Assembly (NCBI GenBank): GCA_910587045.1
Contig: CAJULG010000010.1
Coordinates: 34,245 to 98,244 of the forward strand
Reading direction: 5' to 3'
DNA: 64,000 nt
Source of the DNA: an uncultured Lachnospiraceae bacterium
GTDB taxonomy: Bacteria > Bacillota > Clostridia > Lachnospirales > Lachnospiraceae
This document shows, piece by piece, positions 42,866-51,446 of this stretch. Position 1 is the stretch's first letter. Each line of letters opens with the position of its first letter. The translations under genes and the position numbers were made by a program. The notes under the pieces were generated by a model that was not told the DNA's origin, did no database searches, and saw nothing but the letters and a program-made list of their open reading frames with translations.

Positions 42866-44758
42866 ATGGAACAGGAAGAATTTCAGGGAAGGTTAAAGCA
42901 GGGGAAGGGGAGATGGTCCGGCAACTTTGGTTTTCAATGGATCAGTATCCTTGTTTTTATCATATTGGCGGCTCTGTTGCTGGTGCTTTTGTATTCCTAT
43001 ACCCGATCGGAAGAGGAAGAATTATATCTGACACCGGTTCAACAGGATAATAATGGATGGGATATCTGGCAGAGCGGTGAAGGTGGAAAGCCGGATCTGG
43101 TGGAAGCATGGATGGATTCCGATGTTGTATGTCTTAGCCGGATACTGGAGAAGGAGTATGAGGAACAGGGGTATACGACCTTAAAGCTGCGTGGGGATGA
43201 ATGGAGTTATGCCGCTTTTTTGGATGAAGAACTGTTTTATTCCAATACATCCGGATCGAAAGAGCAGAAGGTGGATTCAGGATCGGATACGGGAATCTTT
43301 AAACCGATGGAACCACTTCTGGTCACTCTGCCTTCGGATTATGCAGGAAAGCGGTTGACACTGGTGTGCCGGCGGCCTGTCGGTTCTGCACAGATGCCGA
43401 TGGTGATCCTTACCTCTGAAACGATAAAGGAAACGGTTACAGTAGCAGCGACCTCTGCTCTGGCTATACCCGCTGCAGTATTTATGACCGTTTTGATGAT
43501 CCTGCTGGCCCTGCTGCTATATGGAGCAGCCCAGCGGCAGTGGGACTGGTCTTTATTTCTGCTGACGCTGGCAGCAGCAGCTCAGCTATTTTATCAACTG
43601 CGGGAATATAGTATGCGGCTGCGAGGCAGTTTTGTACTGGATATACCGGCTATGGCATTGGTACCGGCATTATTTGTACTGCTTCCGCTGGGGTATCTGT
43701 TGATCAAAATGAATCATCTGCAAAGGTGGATGCTCCTGCTTACAGGTATCCCGGCAGCGATTTCACTGCTTCCGGGCTTCTGTAATATTCTGGCAGTCTC
43801 CTTGCCGGCGGACAGTTACAGCGTTTGTATGGCAGCATTGTGTATCAGCGTTGTTGTGACGCTGGTTTTGGTGATCCGGGATGCCTGGAGGGGGAATCCT
43901 CTTTTGCTCCTGTTTTTAAAGTCTTTTGGGATACTGCTTAGTGTACTTCTACTGGCCTGCCTGTTTTCTCTTGCAGGAGATCGTAGACTGGCCGAATATA
44001 TGGCAACGGTGTGTCGCTATGGAGTATCCGGTATATTGGAACTGCCGTTATTCTGGTGTGGTGTGATACTCTTTATTCTGTGTACGGTGCTGACGATCGA
44101 GGAAATGATCCGGCATCTGGCAGAATCCCGGATCCAGGCAGATCTGCTGTCAACACAGGTTTCTGCATTAAGACACCGGCTGGAGGACAGTCAGACAGCA
44201 GAAAATGCAATGAGGATCGAACGACATGATCTCCGCCATCGTCTTCTGACCGTTGCCTCCCTGATTGAGCAGGGAGATCAGCAGACCGCTTTAGATTATA
44301 TCGGAGCGGCACAAAGGCACTTAGATGAGATCACACCGGAATGCTGGTGCAGCAATCCGGTACTGGATGCGGTATTCCGTTATTATTTTACCCAGGCGAA
44401 GGAGCAGCATATCCGGATCGAGGCAGAGCTTATCATGCCGGAGTCATTGCCGGCAGATGTGTCAGAGCTGTCGATCGTATTTGCCAATGCACTGGAAAAT
44501 GCGATCCGTGCCTGTATGGAGCTGCCGGAGGAGAAGCGAGAGATTCAGTGCAGAAGCAGAGTATGTTCCAGATTGATCCTGCAGGTAGATAATCCATATC
44601 TTGGAGAAATACGCTTTGACCGTGAAGGAAGGCCGGTGACGACCCGGAAAGGGCATGGAACCGGTACCCAGTCGATCGCGGCATTCTGTAAAAAGTATAA
44701 TGCCATCTGGGACTATCAGGCAGAGGATGGCTGGTTTCGGCTACGGATCGCAGTATAA
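42866..44758 (+). CDS. GHKL-domain sensor histidine kinase, orphan
   Basis: 630 aa. A membrane helix (about 26-46) and an extracellular domain of about 150 residues (to about 205) are followed by roughly seven membrane helices (about 208-410). The cytosolic kinase part has a coiled linker, HDLRHRLLTVASLI with the likely phospho-His, and a GHKL ATPase whose N-box is FANALENAIRA. The final part ends KGHGTGTQSI. The H-D-L-R-H pattern matches AgrC-like quorum or peptide kinases; the extracellular part resembles 7TM-type sensor kinases. No response regulator gene is next to it. AGGGGGG lies 6 nt before the ATG. Confidence 0.85.
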   Translation: MEQEEFQGRLKQGKGRWSGNFGFQWISILVFIILAALLLVLLYSYTRSEEEELYLTPVQQDNNGWDIWQSGEGGKPDLVEAWMDSDVVCLSRILEKEYEEQGYTTLKLRGDEWSYAAFLDEELFYSNTSGSKEQKVDSGSDTGIFKPMEPLLVTLPSDYAGKRLTLVCRRPVGSAQMPMVILTSETIKETVTVAATSALAIPAAVFMTVLMILLALLLYGAAQRQWDWSLFLLTLAAAAQLFYQLREYSMRLRGSFVLDIPAMALVPALFVLLPLGYLLIKMNHLQRWMLLLTGIPAAISLLPGFCNILAVSLPADSYSVCMAALCISVVVTLVLVIRDAWRGNPLLLLFLKSFGILLSVLLLACLFSLAGDRRLAEYMATVCRYGVSGILELPLFWCGVILFILCTVLTIEEMIRHLAESRIQADLLSTQVSALRHRLEDSQTAENAMRIERHDLRHRLLTVASLIEQGDQQTALDYIGAAQRHLDEITPECWCSNPVLDAVFRYYFTQAKEQHIRIEAELIMPESLPADVSELSIVFANALENAIRACMELPEEKREIQCRSRVCSRLILQVDNPYLGEIRFDREGRPVTTRKGHGTGTQSIAAFCKKYNAIWDYQAEDGWFRLRIAV

Positions 44759-44760
44759 GA

Positions 44761-44796
44761 AAAAAGTGCCATTCCAGAATGGTTTGGCACTTTTTT
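44761..44796. terminator. Bidirectional terminator
   Basis: AAAAAGTGCCA (44761-44771) and TGGCACTTTTT (44785-44795), followed by more T; lies between the kinase and purC genes, which converge. Confidence 0.85.
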
Positions 44797-44842
44797 CTTT
44801 ATACCGGTCAATCATAACAGGCAGTTCGTTCTGATCAGAGGA

Positions 44843-45721
44843 TCAGGCAAGTGGTGTTCCGGTTATCCGCTCGTATGCCTCCAGGTATTTGTCAATGGTC
44901 TTTTGGGCTACTTCCTCCGGAAGTGTCCAGTCATTGTCCGGATTGTCCTTTAACCAGTCCCGGGCGAACTGCTTGTCAAAGGATGGCTGTCCGTGTCCCG
45001 GCTCGTAACCATCTGCAGGCCAGAAGCGGGAGCTGTCCGGAGTAAGAATCTCATCTCCGACCACAATGACACCGTTCTCGTCCAGACCGAATTCAAACTT
45101 GGTATCTGCAATAATGATCCCTTTTGTTAATGCATAGTCCGCACACTTCTTATATAATGCAATGGTGTAATCTCTCAGTTTTTCCGCGTATTCCTGTCCT
45201 TTACCCGGATAAAGCTTTTCTAAATGTGCTACACTCTGCTCAAAGGAGATATTTTCATCATGATCGCCCAGGTCGGCCTTCGTGGAAGGAGTGTAGATCG
45301 GTTCCGGCAGCTTATCAGATTCCTGCAGTCCTTCCGGCAGCCGGATGCCGCATACGGTTCCGTTTTCCTGATAGCTTGCCCAGCCGCTTCCGGTGATATA
45401 GCCCCGCACGATGCACTCGATCGGGAGCATTTCAAGCTTCCGGCACAGCATGCTGTTGCCGTCGAACCCCGGCTGACGGAAATATTCCGGCATATCGTTT
45501 ACATCTGTGGAAAGCATATGATTCGGAAGAATATCGGAGGTTAGATCAAACCAGAATTTTGACATCTGTGTCAGAACAGTTCCCTTCTTATGAATGGTAT
45601 TCTTCAGAATAACATCAAAGCAACTGATCCGGTCTGTTGCAACCATGATCAGACTGTCTCCATTATCGTAGATTTCACGTACTTTACCTTCTTTGATCGG
45701 TTTTATTTCGTTTGTACTCAT
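44843..45721 (-). CDS. purC: SAICAR synthase
   Basis: 292 aa. EGKVREIYDNGDSL at the N-terminus, nucleotide-binding IECIVRGYITGSGW and IIADTKFEFG with the metal-binding residues are typical of PurC. It joins CAIR and aspartate with ATP. The length suits the longer PurC type. Its promoter is in the gap shared with the amylase gene. Confidence 0.94.
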   Translation of the reverse strand: MSTNEIKPIKEGKVREIYDNGDSLIMVATDRISCFDVILKNTIHKKGTVLTQMSKFWFDLTSDILPNHMLSTDVNDMPEYFRQPGFDGNSMLCRKLEMLPIECIVRGYITGSGWASYQENGTVCGIRLPEGLQESDKLPEPIYTPSTKADLGDHDENISFEQSVAHLEKLYPGKGQEYAEKLRDYTIALYKKCADYALTKGIIIADTKFEFGLDENGVIVVGDEILTPDSSRFWPADGYEPGHGQPSFDKQFARDWLKDNPDNDWTLPEEVAQKTIDKYLEAYERITGTPLA

Positions 45722-45762
45722 TTGGCTACCTCTCTATCATAAAATTTGCTTATGTCCTGTTA

Positions 45763-45791
45763 AGCATAGTTGATTTTACAGAAAAAATCAA
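45763..45791 (-). promoter_or_regulatory. Promoter of purC
   Basis: Minus strand: TTGATT (45791-45786), 17-bp spacer, TATGCT (45768-45763). Confidence 0.45.
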
Positions 45792-45816
45792 TAGCTTCAT
45801 TCTATTTAGGTTCATC

Positions 45817-45845
45817 TTGAATTTTATGCCTGCTTCATGTATAGT
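45817..45845 (+). promoter_or_regulatory. Promoter of the alpha-amylase gene
   Basis: TTGAAT (45817-45822), 17-bp spacer, TATAGT (45840-45845), 60 bp ahead of the start. Confidence 0.5.
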
Positions 45846-45905
45846 TAAATATATCAATCAGATAAAATGTTTAATGTGCAGAATGTATATGCGGAGGGTA
45901 AAGGT

Positions 45906-47378
45906 ATGAATCAGAATGGGTTAATGATGCAGTATTTTGAATGGTATTTACCGGATGATGCTTCTTTATGGAAGACCCTGAAGGCAAATGCTGCGAAGCT
46001 GAAGACGATGGGTGTCAGTGCAGTCTGGCTGCCCCCGGCTTATAAGGGTGCTCAGGGAATCCATGATGTAGGATATGCTGCTTATGATCTGTATGATTTA
46101 GGTGAATTTAACCAGAAGGGAACCGTTCCGACCAAATATGGAACCAGAAAGGAATATCTGGATGCCATCTCGGTCTTACAGGAAAAGGGGATCGAAGTTT
46201 ATGCAGATATTGTGCTGAATCATAAAATGGGTGCAGATGAGACAGAGCAGATTACTGCCGAGGAGTTCAATGCCTGTGACCGGAATCAGATGATCGGGGA
46301 TAAGAAGGTGATACTCGGCTGGACAAAGTTTACCTTTCCAGGAAGAAAGGGAAAATACTCGAAATTCACCTGGAACTGGACTCATTTTGACGGGATCGAC
46401 TGGGATCAGAGAACCCAGAAAAGTGCAATATATAAGTTTGAAGGAAAGGAATTCGATCAGGAGGTTGACGAAGAGAACGGCAACTATGATTATCTGATGG
46501 GTTCTGATCTGGATTTTGATAACCCGGAGGTAGAACAGGAATTATACCGGTGGGGAGAATGGTATCTGAATACCACAGGAGTAAACGGGATGCGGCTGGA
46601 TGCGGTAAAGCATATCGGCAGCAGCTTCTACCGTAAGTGGCTTCCGGCGATGCGTAAGATCACGGAGAAGGAGCTGTTTACGGTCGGGGAATACTGGCAC
46701 TGGGATGTGAACCATCTGGAATCCTATCTGGATAAGGTGGATAATACCATGAGTCTTTTCGATGTACCGCTGCATCTGCACCTGCACGACGCATCCAGGG
46801 CACATGGAAGCTATGACCTCCGGACGATTCTGGATCATACACTGGTTGCAAGAAGACCGATGCAGGCGGTCACCTTTGTTGATAATCACGACAGTCAGCC
46901 GGGACAGTCTCTGCAGTCCTGGGTAGAGGACTGGTTTAAACCGATGGCATATGCCCTGATCCTGTTACGGGAAAGCGGTTATCCGTGTCTCTTTTATGGA
47001 GACTATGCCGGAATTCCGAATAATGATATTCCATCTATGAAAACGGTACTGGATCGGCTGTTACGACTGCGGAAAAAATATGCCTATGGACCACAGCATG
47101 ATTATCTGGATGATCCGAATGTGATCGGCTGGACCAGAGAGGGAGATGCCGAGCATAAGGATTCCGGGTGTGCAGTGATCCTGTCAGATGGTACAGGCGG
47201 GACCAAGCGGATGTATGTGGGCAGACAGTTTGCAGGAAAGCATTTTGTAGACGAGATGAAGAATGCAAAATATAATATCAAGATTGATGAAGAAGGCTTT
47301 GGCGATTTCTATGTGAATCGTGCAGCAGTGGCTGTATGGATCCAAAAGGAACCAAAAGCAAAGAAGACGGAAGAATAG
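45906..47378 (+). CDS. Cytoplasmic alpha-amylase (GH13, subfamily 5 type)
   Basis: 490 aa from ATG 45906 with GGAGGGTAAAGG upstream. GH13 regions in order: DIVLNHKMG, GMRLDAVKHI with the nucleophile Asp, VGEYWHWD with the acid Glu, and FVDNHDSQP. No signal peptide, and the start MNQNGLMMQYFEWYLPDD is typical of subfamily 5 enzymes, so it probably degrades internal glycogen or imported maltodextrins. A YerC-type regulator follows 55 bp downstream. Confidence 0.93.
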   Translation: MNQNGLMMQYFEWYLPDDASLWKTLKANAAKLKTMGVSAVWLPPAYKGAQGIHDVGYAAYDLYDLGEFNQKGTVPTKYGTRKEYLDAISVLQEKGIEVYADIVLNHKMGADETEQITAEEFNACDRNQMIGDKKVILGWTKFTFPGRKGKYSKFTWNWTHFDGIDWDQRTQKSAIYKFEGKEFDQEVDEENGNYDYLMGSDLDFDNPEVEQELYRWGEWYLNTTGVNGMRLDAVKHIGSSFYRKWLPAMRKITEKELFTVGEYWHWDVNHLESYLDKVDNTMSLFDVPLHLHLHDASRAHGSYDLRTILDHTLVARRPMQAVTFVDNHDSQPGQSLQSWVEDWFKPMAYALILLRESGYPCLFYGDYAGIPNNDIPSMKTVLDRLLRLRKKYAYGPQHDYLDDPNVIGWTREGDAEHKDSGCAVILSDGTGGTKRMYVGRQFAGKHFVDEMKNAKYNIKIDEEGFGDFYVNRAAVAVWIQKEPKAKKTEE

Positions 47379-47433
47379 CAGACAGTCCGCGGGAAGAGTA
47401 CCCTGTGGAAGGGAATTGGAAGAGGTGAAGGAA

Positions 47434-47724
47434 ATGGGAAGAACCATTCATACAGAAGCGGTGGACTTGTTGTTCGATGCTATTCAGACACTAAAGACCA
47501 GGGAAGAGTATTATGCGTTTTTTGAGGACCTGTGTACGGTGAATGAGGTGCTTTCTCTGGCGCAGCGGATTGAAGTTGCACAGAAGCTGGAAGCCGGAAG
47601 TACCTATCAGGAGGTTACCCATGATACCGGGGCATCCACAGCTACGATCAGCCGGGTAAACCGAATGCTGAATGACGGTACGGATGGCTTACGGAACGCA
47701 CTGGAACGGTTACAACAGGAATAG
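47434..47724 (+). CDS. YerC/YecD-family TrpR-related protein
   Basis: 96 aa from ATG 47434 with GTGAAGGAA upstream. TrpR-type helix-turn-helix: LCTVNEVLSLAQRIEVAQKL then TYQEVTHDTGASTATISRVNRML. Family members are putative repressors whose targets are unknown. Sits directly after the amylase gene, possibly in one transcript. Followed by a strong terminator. Confidence 0.9.
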   Translation: MGRTIHTEAVDLLFDAIQTLKTREEYYAFFEDLCTVNEVLSLAQRIEVAQKLEAGSTYQEVTHDTGASTATISRVNRMLNDGTDGLRNALERLQQE

Positions 47725-47752
47725 GAAAGGGAACTGAACAGTTTCCCGAAAG

Positions 47753-47787
47753 AAAAATCGCTTAGACCGGAGGTTTAAGCGATTTTT
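47753..47787. terminator. Bidirectional terminator
   Basis: AAAAATCGCTTA and TAAGCGATTTTT, perfect 12-bp stem around about 11 nt. Convergent genes end at 47724 and 47810. A second small hairpin (GGGAACTG/CAGTTTCCC) lies just upstream. Confidence 0.85.
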
Positions 47788-47809
47788 ATATAATACATAA
47801 TGCAATTCA

Positions 47810-48490
47810 CTATTTCTTCTTTGGCTCTCTGCCGTCCCTTGCTTCTTTGCCGGATGAACCTGCCTGCTCCGGATTATCCGGTTTTACAGGCGTTAACTGG
47901 TCAATGATCTTTTCCACCAGTTGTGTCTTAAGATAGATATCATAGCTGAGCAGTGCAACAAACGTAAAGTCCTGAAGATAACTCTTTTCCTCCATGGAAG
48001 TATCCGGATGTTGTTCGGTCAGCTTCTTATATACGATCTCATAAGAAGCAAAGATGCCCTGTTTATCCAGCTGGTACTGATCTCTGGCTAATTCTACCAC
48101 AGTATTATAGATACTGGTCAGATTCACGGTATCCGTACCGGAGGCATCAAAATAACTTTCGATCATCGGATTCAACAGCTTCTGAATATCACCGATTGAA
48201 AGAAAGTTTTTCAGATAATAGGTGTAGATCAGAAGAATGATATGCTCCTTGGAATACTTCTTCTTTTCCGGTGGCGGGAGCAGGTGATTCTTGGTATAGT
48301 TATTGATCATGGTCTTGGTCAGGATCTTATCCTCCGGGAACCGCTTGTTATTGCTCAGATGCTTATCCATAAAGGTCGTAACCTGATCCATATACAGCTC
48401 GATTGCGGGAATATCTGCGGGTTCGATATAATCCATCTGAATCGCATCCCGGATTTCTTTTTTTATTTCGTCAAAGGTCGTTCCCTTCAT
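47810..48490 (-). CDS. DUF1836-family protein
   Basis: 226 aa from ATG 48490; a GTG at 48499 is the alternative start. The DUF1836 pattern is visible: KILTKTMINNYTKNHLLPPPEKKKYSKEH, which looks like a MerR-type helix-turn-helix and wing, then LLIYTYYLKNFLSIGDIQKLL. The C-terminus is polar and probably disordered. Presumed DNA-binding regulator, targets unknown. Confidence 0.85.
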   Translation of the reverse strand: MKGTTFDEIKKEIRDAIQMDYIEPADIPAIELYMDQVTTFMDKHLSNNKRFPEDKILTKTMINNYTKNHLLPPPEKKKYSKEHIILLIYTYYLKNFLSIGDIQKLLNPMIESYFDASGTDTVNLTSIYNTVVELARDQYQLDKQGIFASYEIVYKKLTEQHPDTSMEEKSYLQDFTFVALLSYDIYLKTQLVEKIIDQLTPVKPDNPEQAGSSGKEARDGREPKKK

Positions 48491-48525
48491 GTTCTCCACT
48501 CTTTTCGTTCTTACATAATAACTGT

Positions 48526-48554
48526 ATTATATAGTATTTAAAACCATAAGTAAA
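48526..48554 (-). promoter_or_regulatory. Promoter of the DUF1836 gene
   Basis: Minus strand: TTTACT (48554-48549), 17-bp spacer, TATAAT (48531-48526), in the gap after metF. Confidence 0.55.
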
Positions 48555-48567
48555 GGAAATTCTATCC

Positions 48568-49434
48568 TCATCTCCGGAGCTGTCCATAGATCTCCTGAAC
48601 GACATCCGATTTGTTCATGGTATATAAATGAATCCCGTCCACCTGTTCTGCAATAAGAGCCTGAATCTGTTCATTGGCATATTCGATTCCCGCCTTTCGC
48701 ATATCTTCCGGATGATCTCCGTACTTCGCCAGCAGATTACTTAATTTTGCCGGGACGGAAGAACCGGAAAGCTGTACGCTGGTACCGATCTGTTTCGCAG
48801 AGGTGATCGGCATGATCCCTGCAGAGATCGGAGTCTGAATCCCATGCGCTCTGGCCTGTTCCCGAAATCGCAGAAACTTCGGATTATCAAAAAACATCTG
48901 TGTAATAAAGAAATTCACGCCGGCATCCGCCTTTAATTTCAAAAAGTGCAGGTCTTCCTCCAGGCTGGCTGACTGGGGATGCTGTTCCGGATAGCAGGCG
49001 GCAGCGATGCAGATATCAGTGTCCGCAGCATCGCGGATGATCGGGATAATGTCACTGGCATGCTTGAAGCGACGGTTTGCAAAGTCCTCGTCACTCATAT
49101 CCCTGGGCTGATCGCCCCGGAGGGCCAGTACATTGTGAACTCCCTTTGCATTCAGTTCCTTCACAATACTTCGCAAAAACGGTTCATCCATGGCAACAGA
49201 GGTTAAATGTGCCAGAGCCTCCGTTTCGCAGATATTCTGAATATAAGCGGCAATGGTTGCGGTCTTTTTGCTGGTTCCGCCGCCGGCACCATAGGTAACA
49301 CTGATGAAGTCCGGATGACATGCCTGAATCTCATCCAGTGTCTTAAATATGCCGTAGATATCATCGTTTCGTTTGGGAGGGAAGACCTCACAGGAAAAGA
49401 CGGTTTTATCGGTTTGAAAAATATTGTTGATCAT
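48568..49434 (-). CDS. metF: Methylenetetrahydrofolate reductase
   Basis: 288 aa TIM barrel. FSCEVFPPKRND holds the catalytic Glu, SVTYGAGGGT and VLALRGDQP bind the flavin, and FFITQMFFDN lines the folate site. It reduces methylene-THF to methyl-THF for methionine or, in acetogens, the Wood-Ljungdahl pathway; no methionine or CO2-fixation gene is next to it. CAT at 49432-49434 with AGGAGAACC upstream. Promoter not identified. Confidence 0.94.
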   Translation of the reverse strand: MINNIFQTDKTVFSCEVFPPKRNDDIYGIFKTLDEIQACHPDFISVTYGAGGGTSKKTATIAAYIQNICETEALAHLTSVAMDEPFLRSIVKELNAKGVHNVLALRGDQPRDMSDEDFANRRFKHASDIIPIIRDAADTDICIAAACYPEQHPQSASLEEDLHFLKLKADAGVNFFITQMFFDNPKFLRFREQARAHGIQTPISAGIMPITSAKQIGTSVQLSGSSVPAKLSNLLAKYGDHPEDMRKAGIEYANEQIQALIAEQVDGIHLYTMNKSDVVQEIYGQLRR

Positions 49435-49498
49435 AAGGTTCTCCTTTTATAGATGTGTATTGGTTCCGGTGCGCCCGGGATGGATGCCGGCCTGCATT

Positions 49499-49531
49499 AT
49501 AAAAGACACAGTCTTACGCTGTGCCTTTTAT
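49499..49531. terminator. Terminator after the YjfB gene
   Basis: ATAAAAGACACAG (49499-49511) and CTGTGCCTTTTAT (49519-49531) pair with one mismatch. It overlaps the end of the 49528 gene and would stop transcripts on the minus strand before metF. Confidence 0.75.
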
Positions 49532-49704
49532 ACTCGGATATCAATATTCTGTCCCAGATCCGGTGAAACGGAAGCTTCCATCATTTTTGTAAGTGCCTCG
49601 CCTGTGACTTCGGCTGTATCCAATGCCTTTGACATCATGGCAATTCCCCAGTTCGTATTCACTTTATCCATGGACATGGCGATTGATAATGCTGGGATAT
49701 CCAT
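49528..49704 (-). CDS. YjfB-family small protein (putative motility protein)
   Basis: 58 aa from ATG 49704, preceded by a perfect AGGAGGTGG. MDIPALSIAMS and MSKALDTAEVTG match the YjfB pattern; function unknown, though some members are annotated as motility proteins. No flagellar gene is near. Upstream codons in the frame are not needed. Confidence 0.85.
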   Translation of the reverse strand: MDIPALSIAMSMDKVNTNWGIAMMSKALDTAEVTGEALTKMMEASVSPDLGQNIDIRV

Positions 49705-49732
49705 ATATCCACCTCCTATTGATTTCCTTTTT

Positions 49733-49760
49733 ATTATAGCAAACCAGAAAAAAATTGCAA
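49733..49760 (-). promoter_or_regulatory. Promoter of the YjfB gene
   Basis: Minus strand: TTGCAA (49760-49755), 16-bp spacer, TATAAT (49738-49733) with a TGC extended -10. Confidence 0.6.
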
Positions 49761-49790
49761 CGGGTATTTTCAAATTCCGACAAAGATGGG

Positions 49791-49819
49791 TTGACTTCCG
49801 GATAAAGGCTTGCTATAAT
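49791..49819 (+). promoter_or_regulatory. Promoter of the NlpC/P60 gene
   Basis: TTGACT (49791-49796), 17-bp spacer, TATAAT (49814-49819) with a TGC extended -10; about 60 bp before the start. One of the best promoters in the window. Confidence 0.75.
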
Positions 49820-49879
49820 CTATTCAATGATTTGTAATAACTTTGTAACATTTGGCGTTCGTTTTAGGAGGAATTCATA

Positions 49880-51082
49880 ATGATACGCAAAACGATAAGG
49901 AATACGGCAGTATTTGCTGCCGGTATTGCAATGATCCTGAGTCTGAATGGTATGGATATACAGGCGGCAGAGGCTTACAGAGATACTGCAGTTGCCGGAA
50001 TTGATGCGGCAATCGACGAATATATACTGAATGCCCCGCAGGAGCCTTCCGTACCGGAGGAAACGGAGGCGACTGAGGCGGAACCTTCGGAAGCTCTGGT
50101 ACAAGCAGAGGCAGTGACGGAGGCACCGGTACCGGAATCTACAGCACGGTATCCGCAGTTTGAGAATCGATTGATGGCAAATGTAACGGATTATATGAAT
50201 ATCCGTTCAGAGGCGGATGAGAATTCCGAAGCTGTAGGAAAGCTTCCACATGGAGCAGTCGCGGATGTACTGGAGCAGGGAGAAGCCTGGACAAAGATTG
50301 AATCCGGTTCGGTCGTTGGCTATGTCAAGAATGAATATGTTGTATTCGGTGATGATGCCGGTGATTATGCAGCAGCAAACTGTGATAAGATCGCAACGGT
50401 TACGACCACCACATTAAAGGTGCGGGAGGAAGCGAATACTGACAGCACCTGTCTTACTCTGATACCGGAGGGCGAGACCTATGAAGTGTTGGAAGAACAG
50501 GAAGGATGGACAAAGCTGCTGATCGCAGATGAGTTTTCCGGTTATGTGTCCAATGAGTTTATCCGGATCGAGTTTGATCTGGGAAAAGCAATTTCAAAGG
50601 AAGAGGAAGAGGCAGAACAGGCCAGGCAGGCGCAGGCGGCGCAGGCAGCACAGAGTTCTGCGAACGCGAACACTCAGCAGGCTCCGCAGCAGACAGTACC
50701 AGAGGATGGCGTGGTAAGCGGCACCCGTCAGGATGTAGTGAATTATGCGTTACAGTTCGTAGGGAATCCATATGTATATGGAGGAACCAGCCTGACAAAC
50801 GGGACAGACTGTTCCGGTTTTACCATGAGCGTGTTTGCACATTTTGGTTATACGTTAAATCGTACCTCCAGAGGTCAGATCAATAACGGAACGAATATCG
50901 GCATATACGAGGTGCAGCCGGGCGACCTGTTATTCTATAACAATGGCGGTACGACAATAGGACATGTTGCAATCTATATCGGTAATGGCCAGATTGTACA
51001 TGCCAGCACACCGAAGACGGGTATTATCGTATCTAATGCATATTACCAGACACCGTGTGGAGCAACAAGAATCCTGCCATAG
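49880..51082 (+). CDS. Secreted SH3b/NlpC-P60 peptidoglycan hydrolase
   Basis: 400 aa. Signal peptide (residues 1-30, ending near IQAAEA), a Glu/Pro/Ala-rich linker to about 90, two bacterial SH3 domains (about 95-155 and 170-235) that bind cell wall, an Ala/Gln-rich linker (about 240-275), and an NlpC/P60 domain with Cys in GTDCSGFTMSVF, His in GHVAIYIGN and the third polar residue His in IVHASTP. It cleaves D-Glu/meso-DAP-type bonds in wall peptides. TAGGAGGAATTC precedes the ATG. Followed by a terminator. Confidence 0.93.
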   Translation: MIRKTIRNTAVFAAGIAMILSLNGMDIQAAEAYRDTAVAGIDAAIDEYILNAPQEPSVPEETEATEAEPSEALVQAEAVTEAPVPESTARYPQFENRLMANVTDYMNIRSEADENSEAVGKLPHGAVADVLEQGEAWTKIESGSVVGYVKNEYVVFGDDAGDYAAANCDKIATVTTTTLKVREEANTDSTCLTLIPEGETYEVLEEQEGWTKLLIADEFSGYVSNEFIRIEFDLGKAISKEEEEAEQARQAQAAQAAQSSANANTQQAPQQTVPEDGVVSGTRQDVVNYALQFVGNPYVYGGTSLTNGTDCSGFTMSVFAHFGYTLNRTSRGQINNGTNIGIYEVQPGDLLFYNNGGTTIGHVAIYIGNGQIVHASTPKTGIIVSNAYYQTPCGATRILP

Positions 51083-51446
51083 GACAAGCAGTTTTCGAAT
51101 AAATCGATTACATAAAAGAATGAGGCATTGACATAAAAATAAAGGACCCCTGTGATGGCGGTCCTTTTTTGGTGTTTTAAATTGTAAAAACGTAAGATTA
51201 TAAAATTTAGATTTTTCTTTCTGATATTAGAGAAAATTGGGGATTTTATAAAGTACAGAATAGAAAAAGAAACAGATCCTGCAATAGATTCTAAGACTTT
51301 GCCAACCATGCAAAGCAAAAGCTGCCGGAAAGGAGGAACAAGTAAGCGTTAAGGTGAATGGATGAAATATTGTACAGGATGGTATATAAGATTACAAGAG
51401 GAAACAGCAAGATACGATTTGATGAAGGATGGAAAGGACAAAGGAT
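51083..51446 (+). other. Gap before the YD-repeat genes
   Basis: Holds the NlpC/P60 terminator (51141-51170) and AT-rich sequence. At about 51175-51204 there is only a weak promoter (TTTTAA, 18 bp, TATAAA). GCAAAGC and CTGCCGG around 51310-51335 recall parts of a GEMM riboswitch but the fold is incomplete. Nothing else recognised. Confidence 0.5.
51141..51170 (+). terminator. Terminator after the NlpC/P60 gene
   Basis: AAAGGACC (51141-51148) and GGTCCTTT (51160-51167), followed by T. Confidence 0.85.

Noticed and set aside
51290..51345. Cyclic-di-GMP (GEMM-I) riboswitch ahead of the YD genes
   Set aside because: GCAAAGC and GCTGCCGG recall the core, but the GNRA stem and the second half of P3 are missing, so I cannot support it. 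An Infernal search with the GEMM models would decide.
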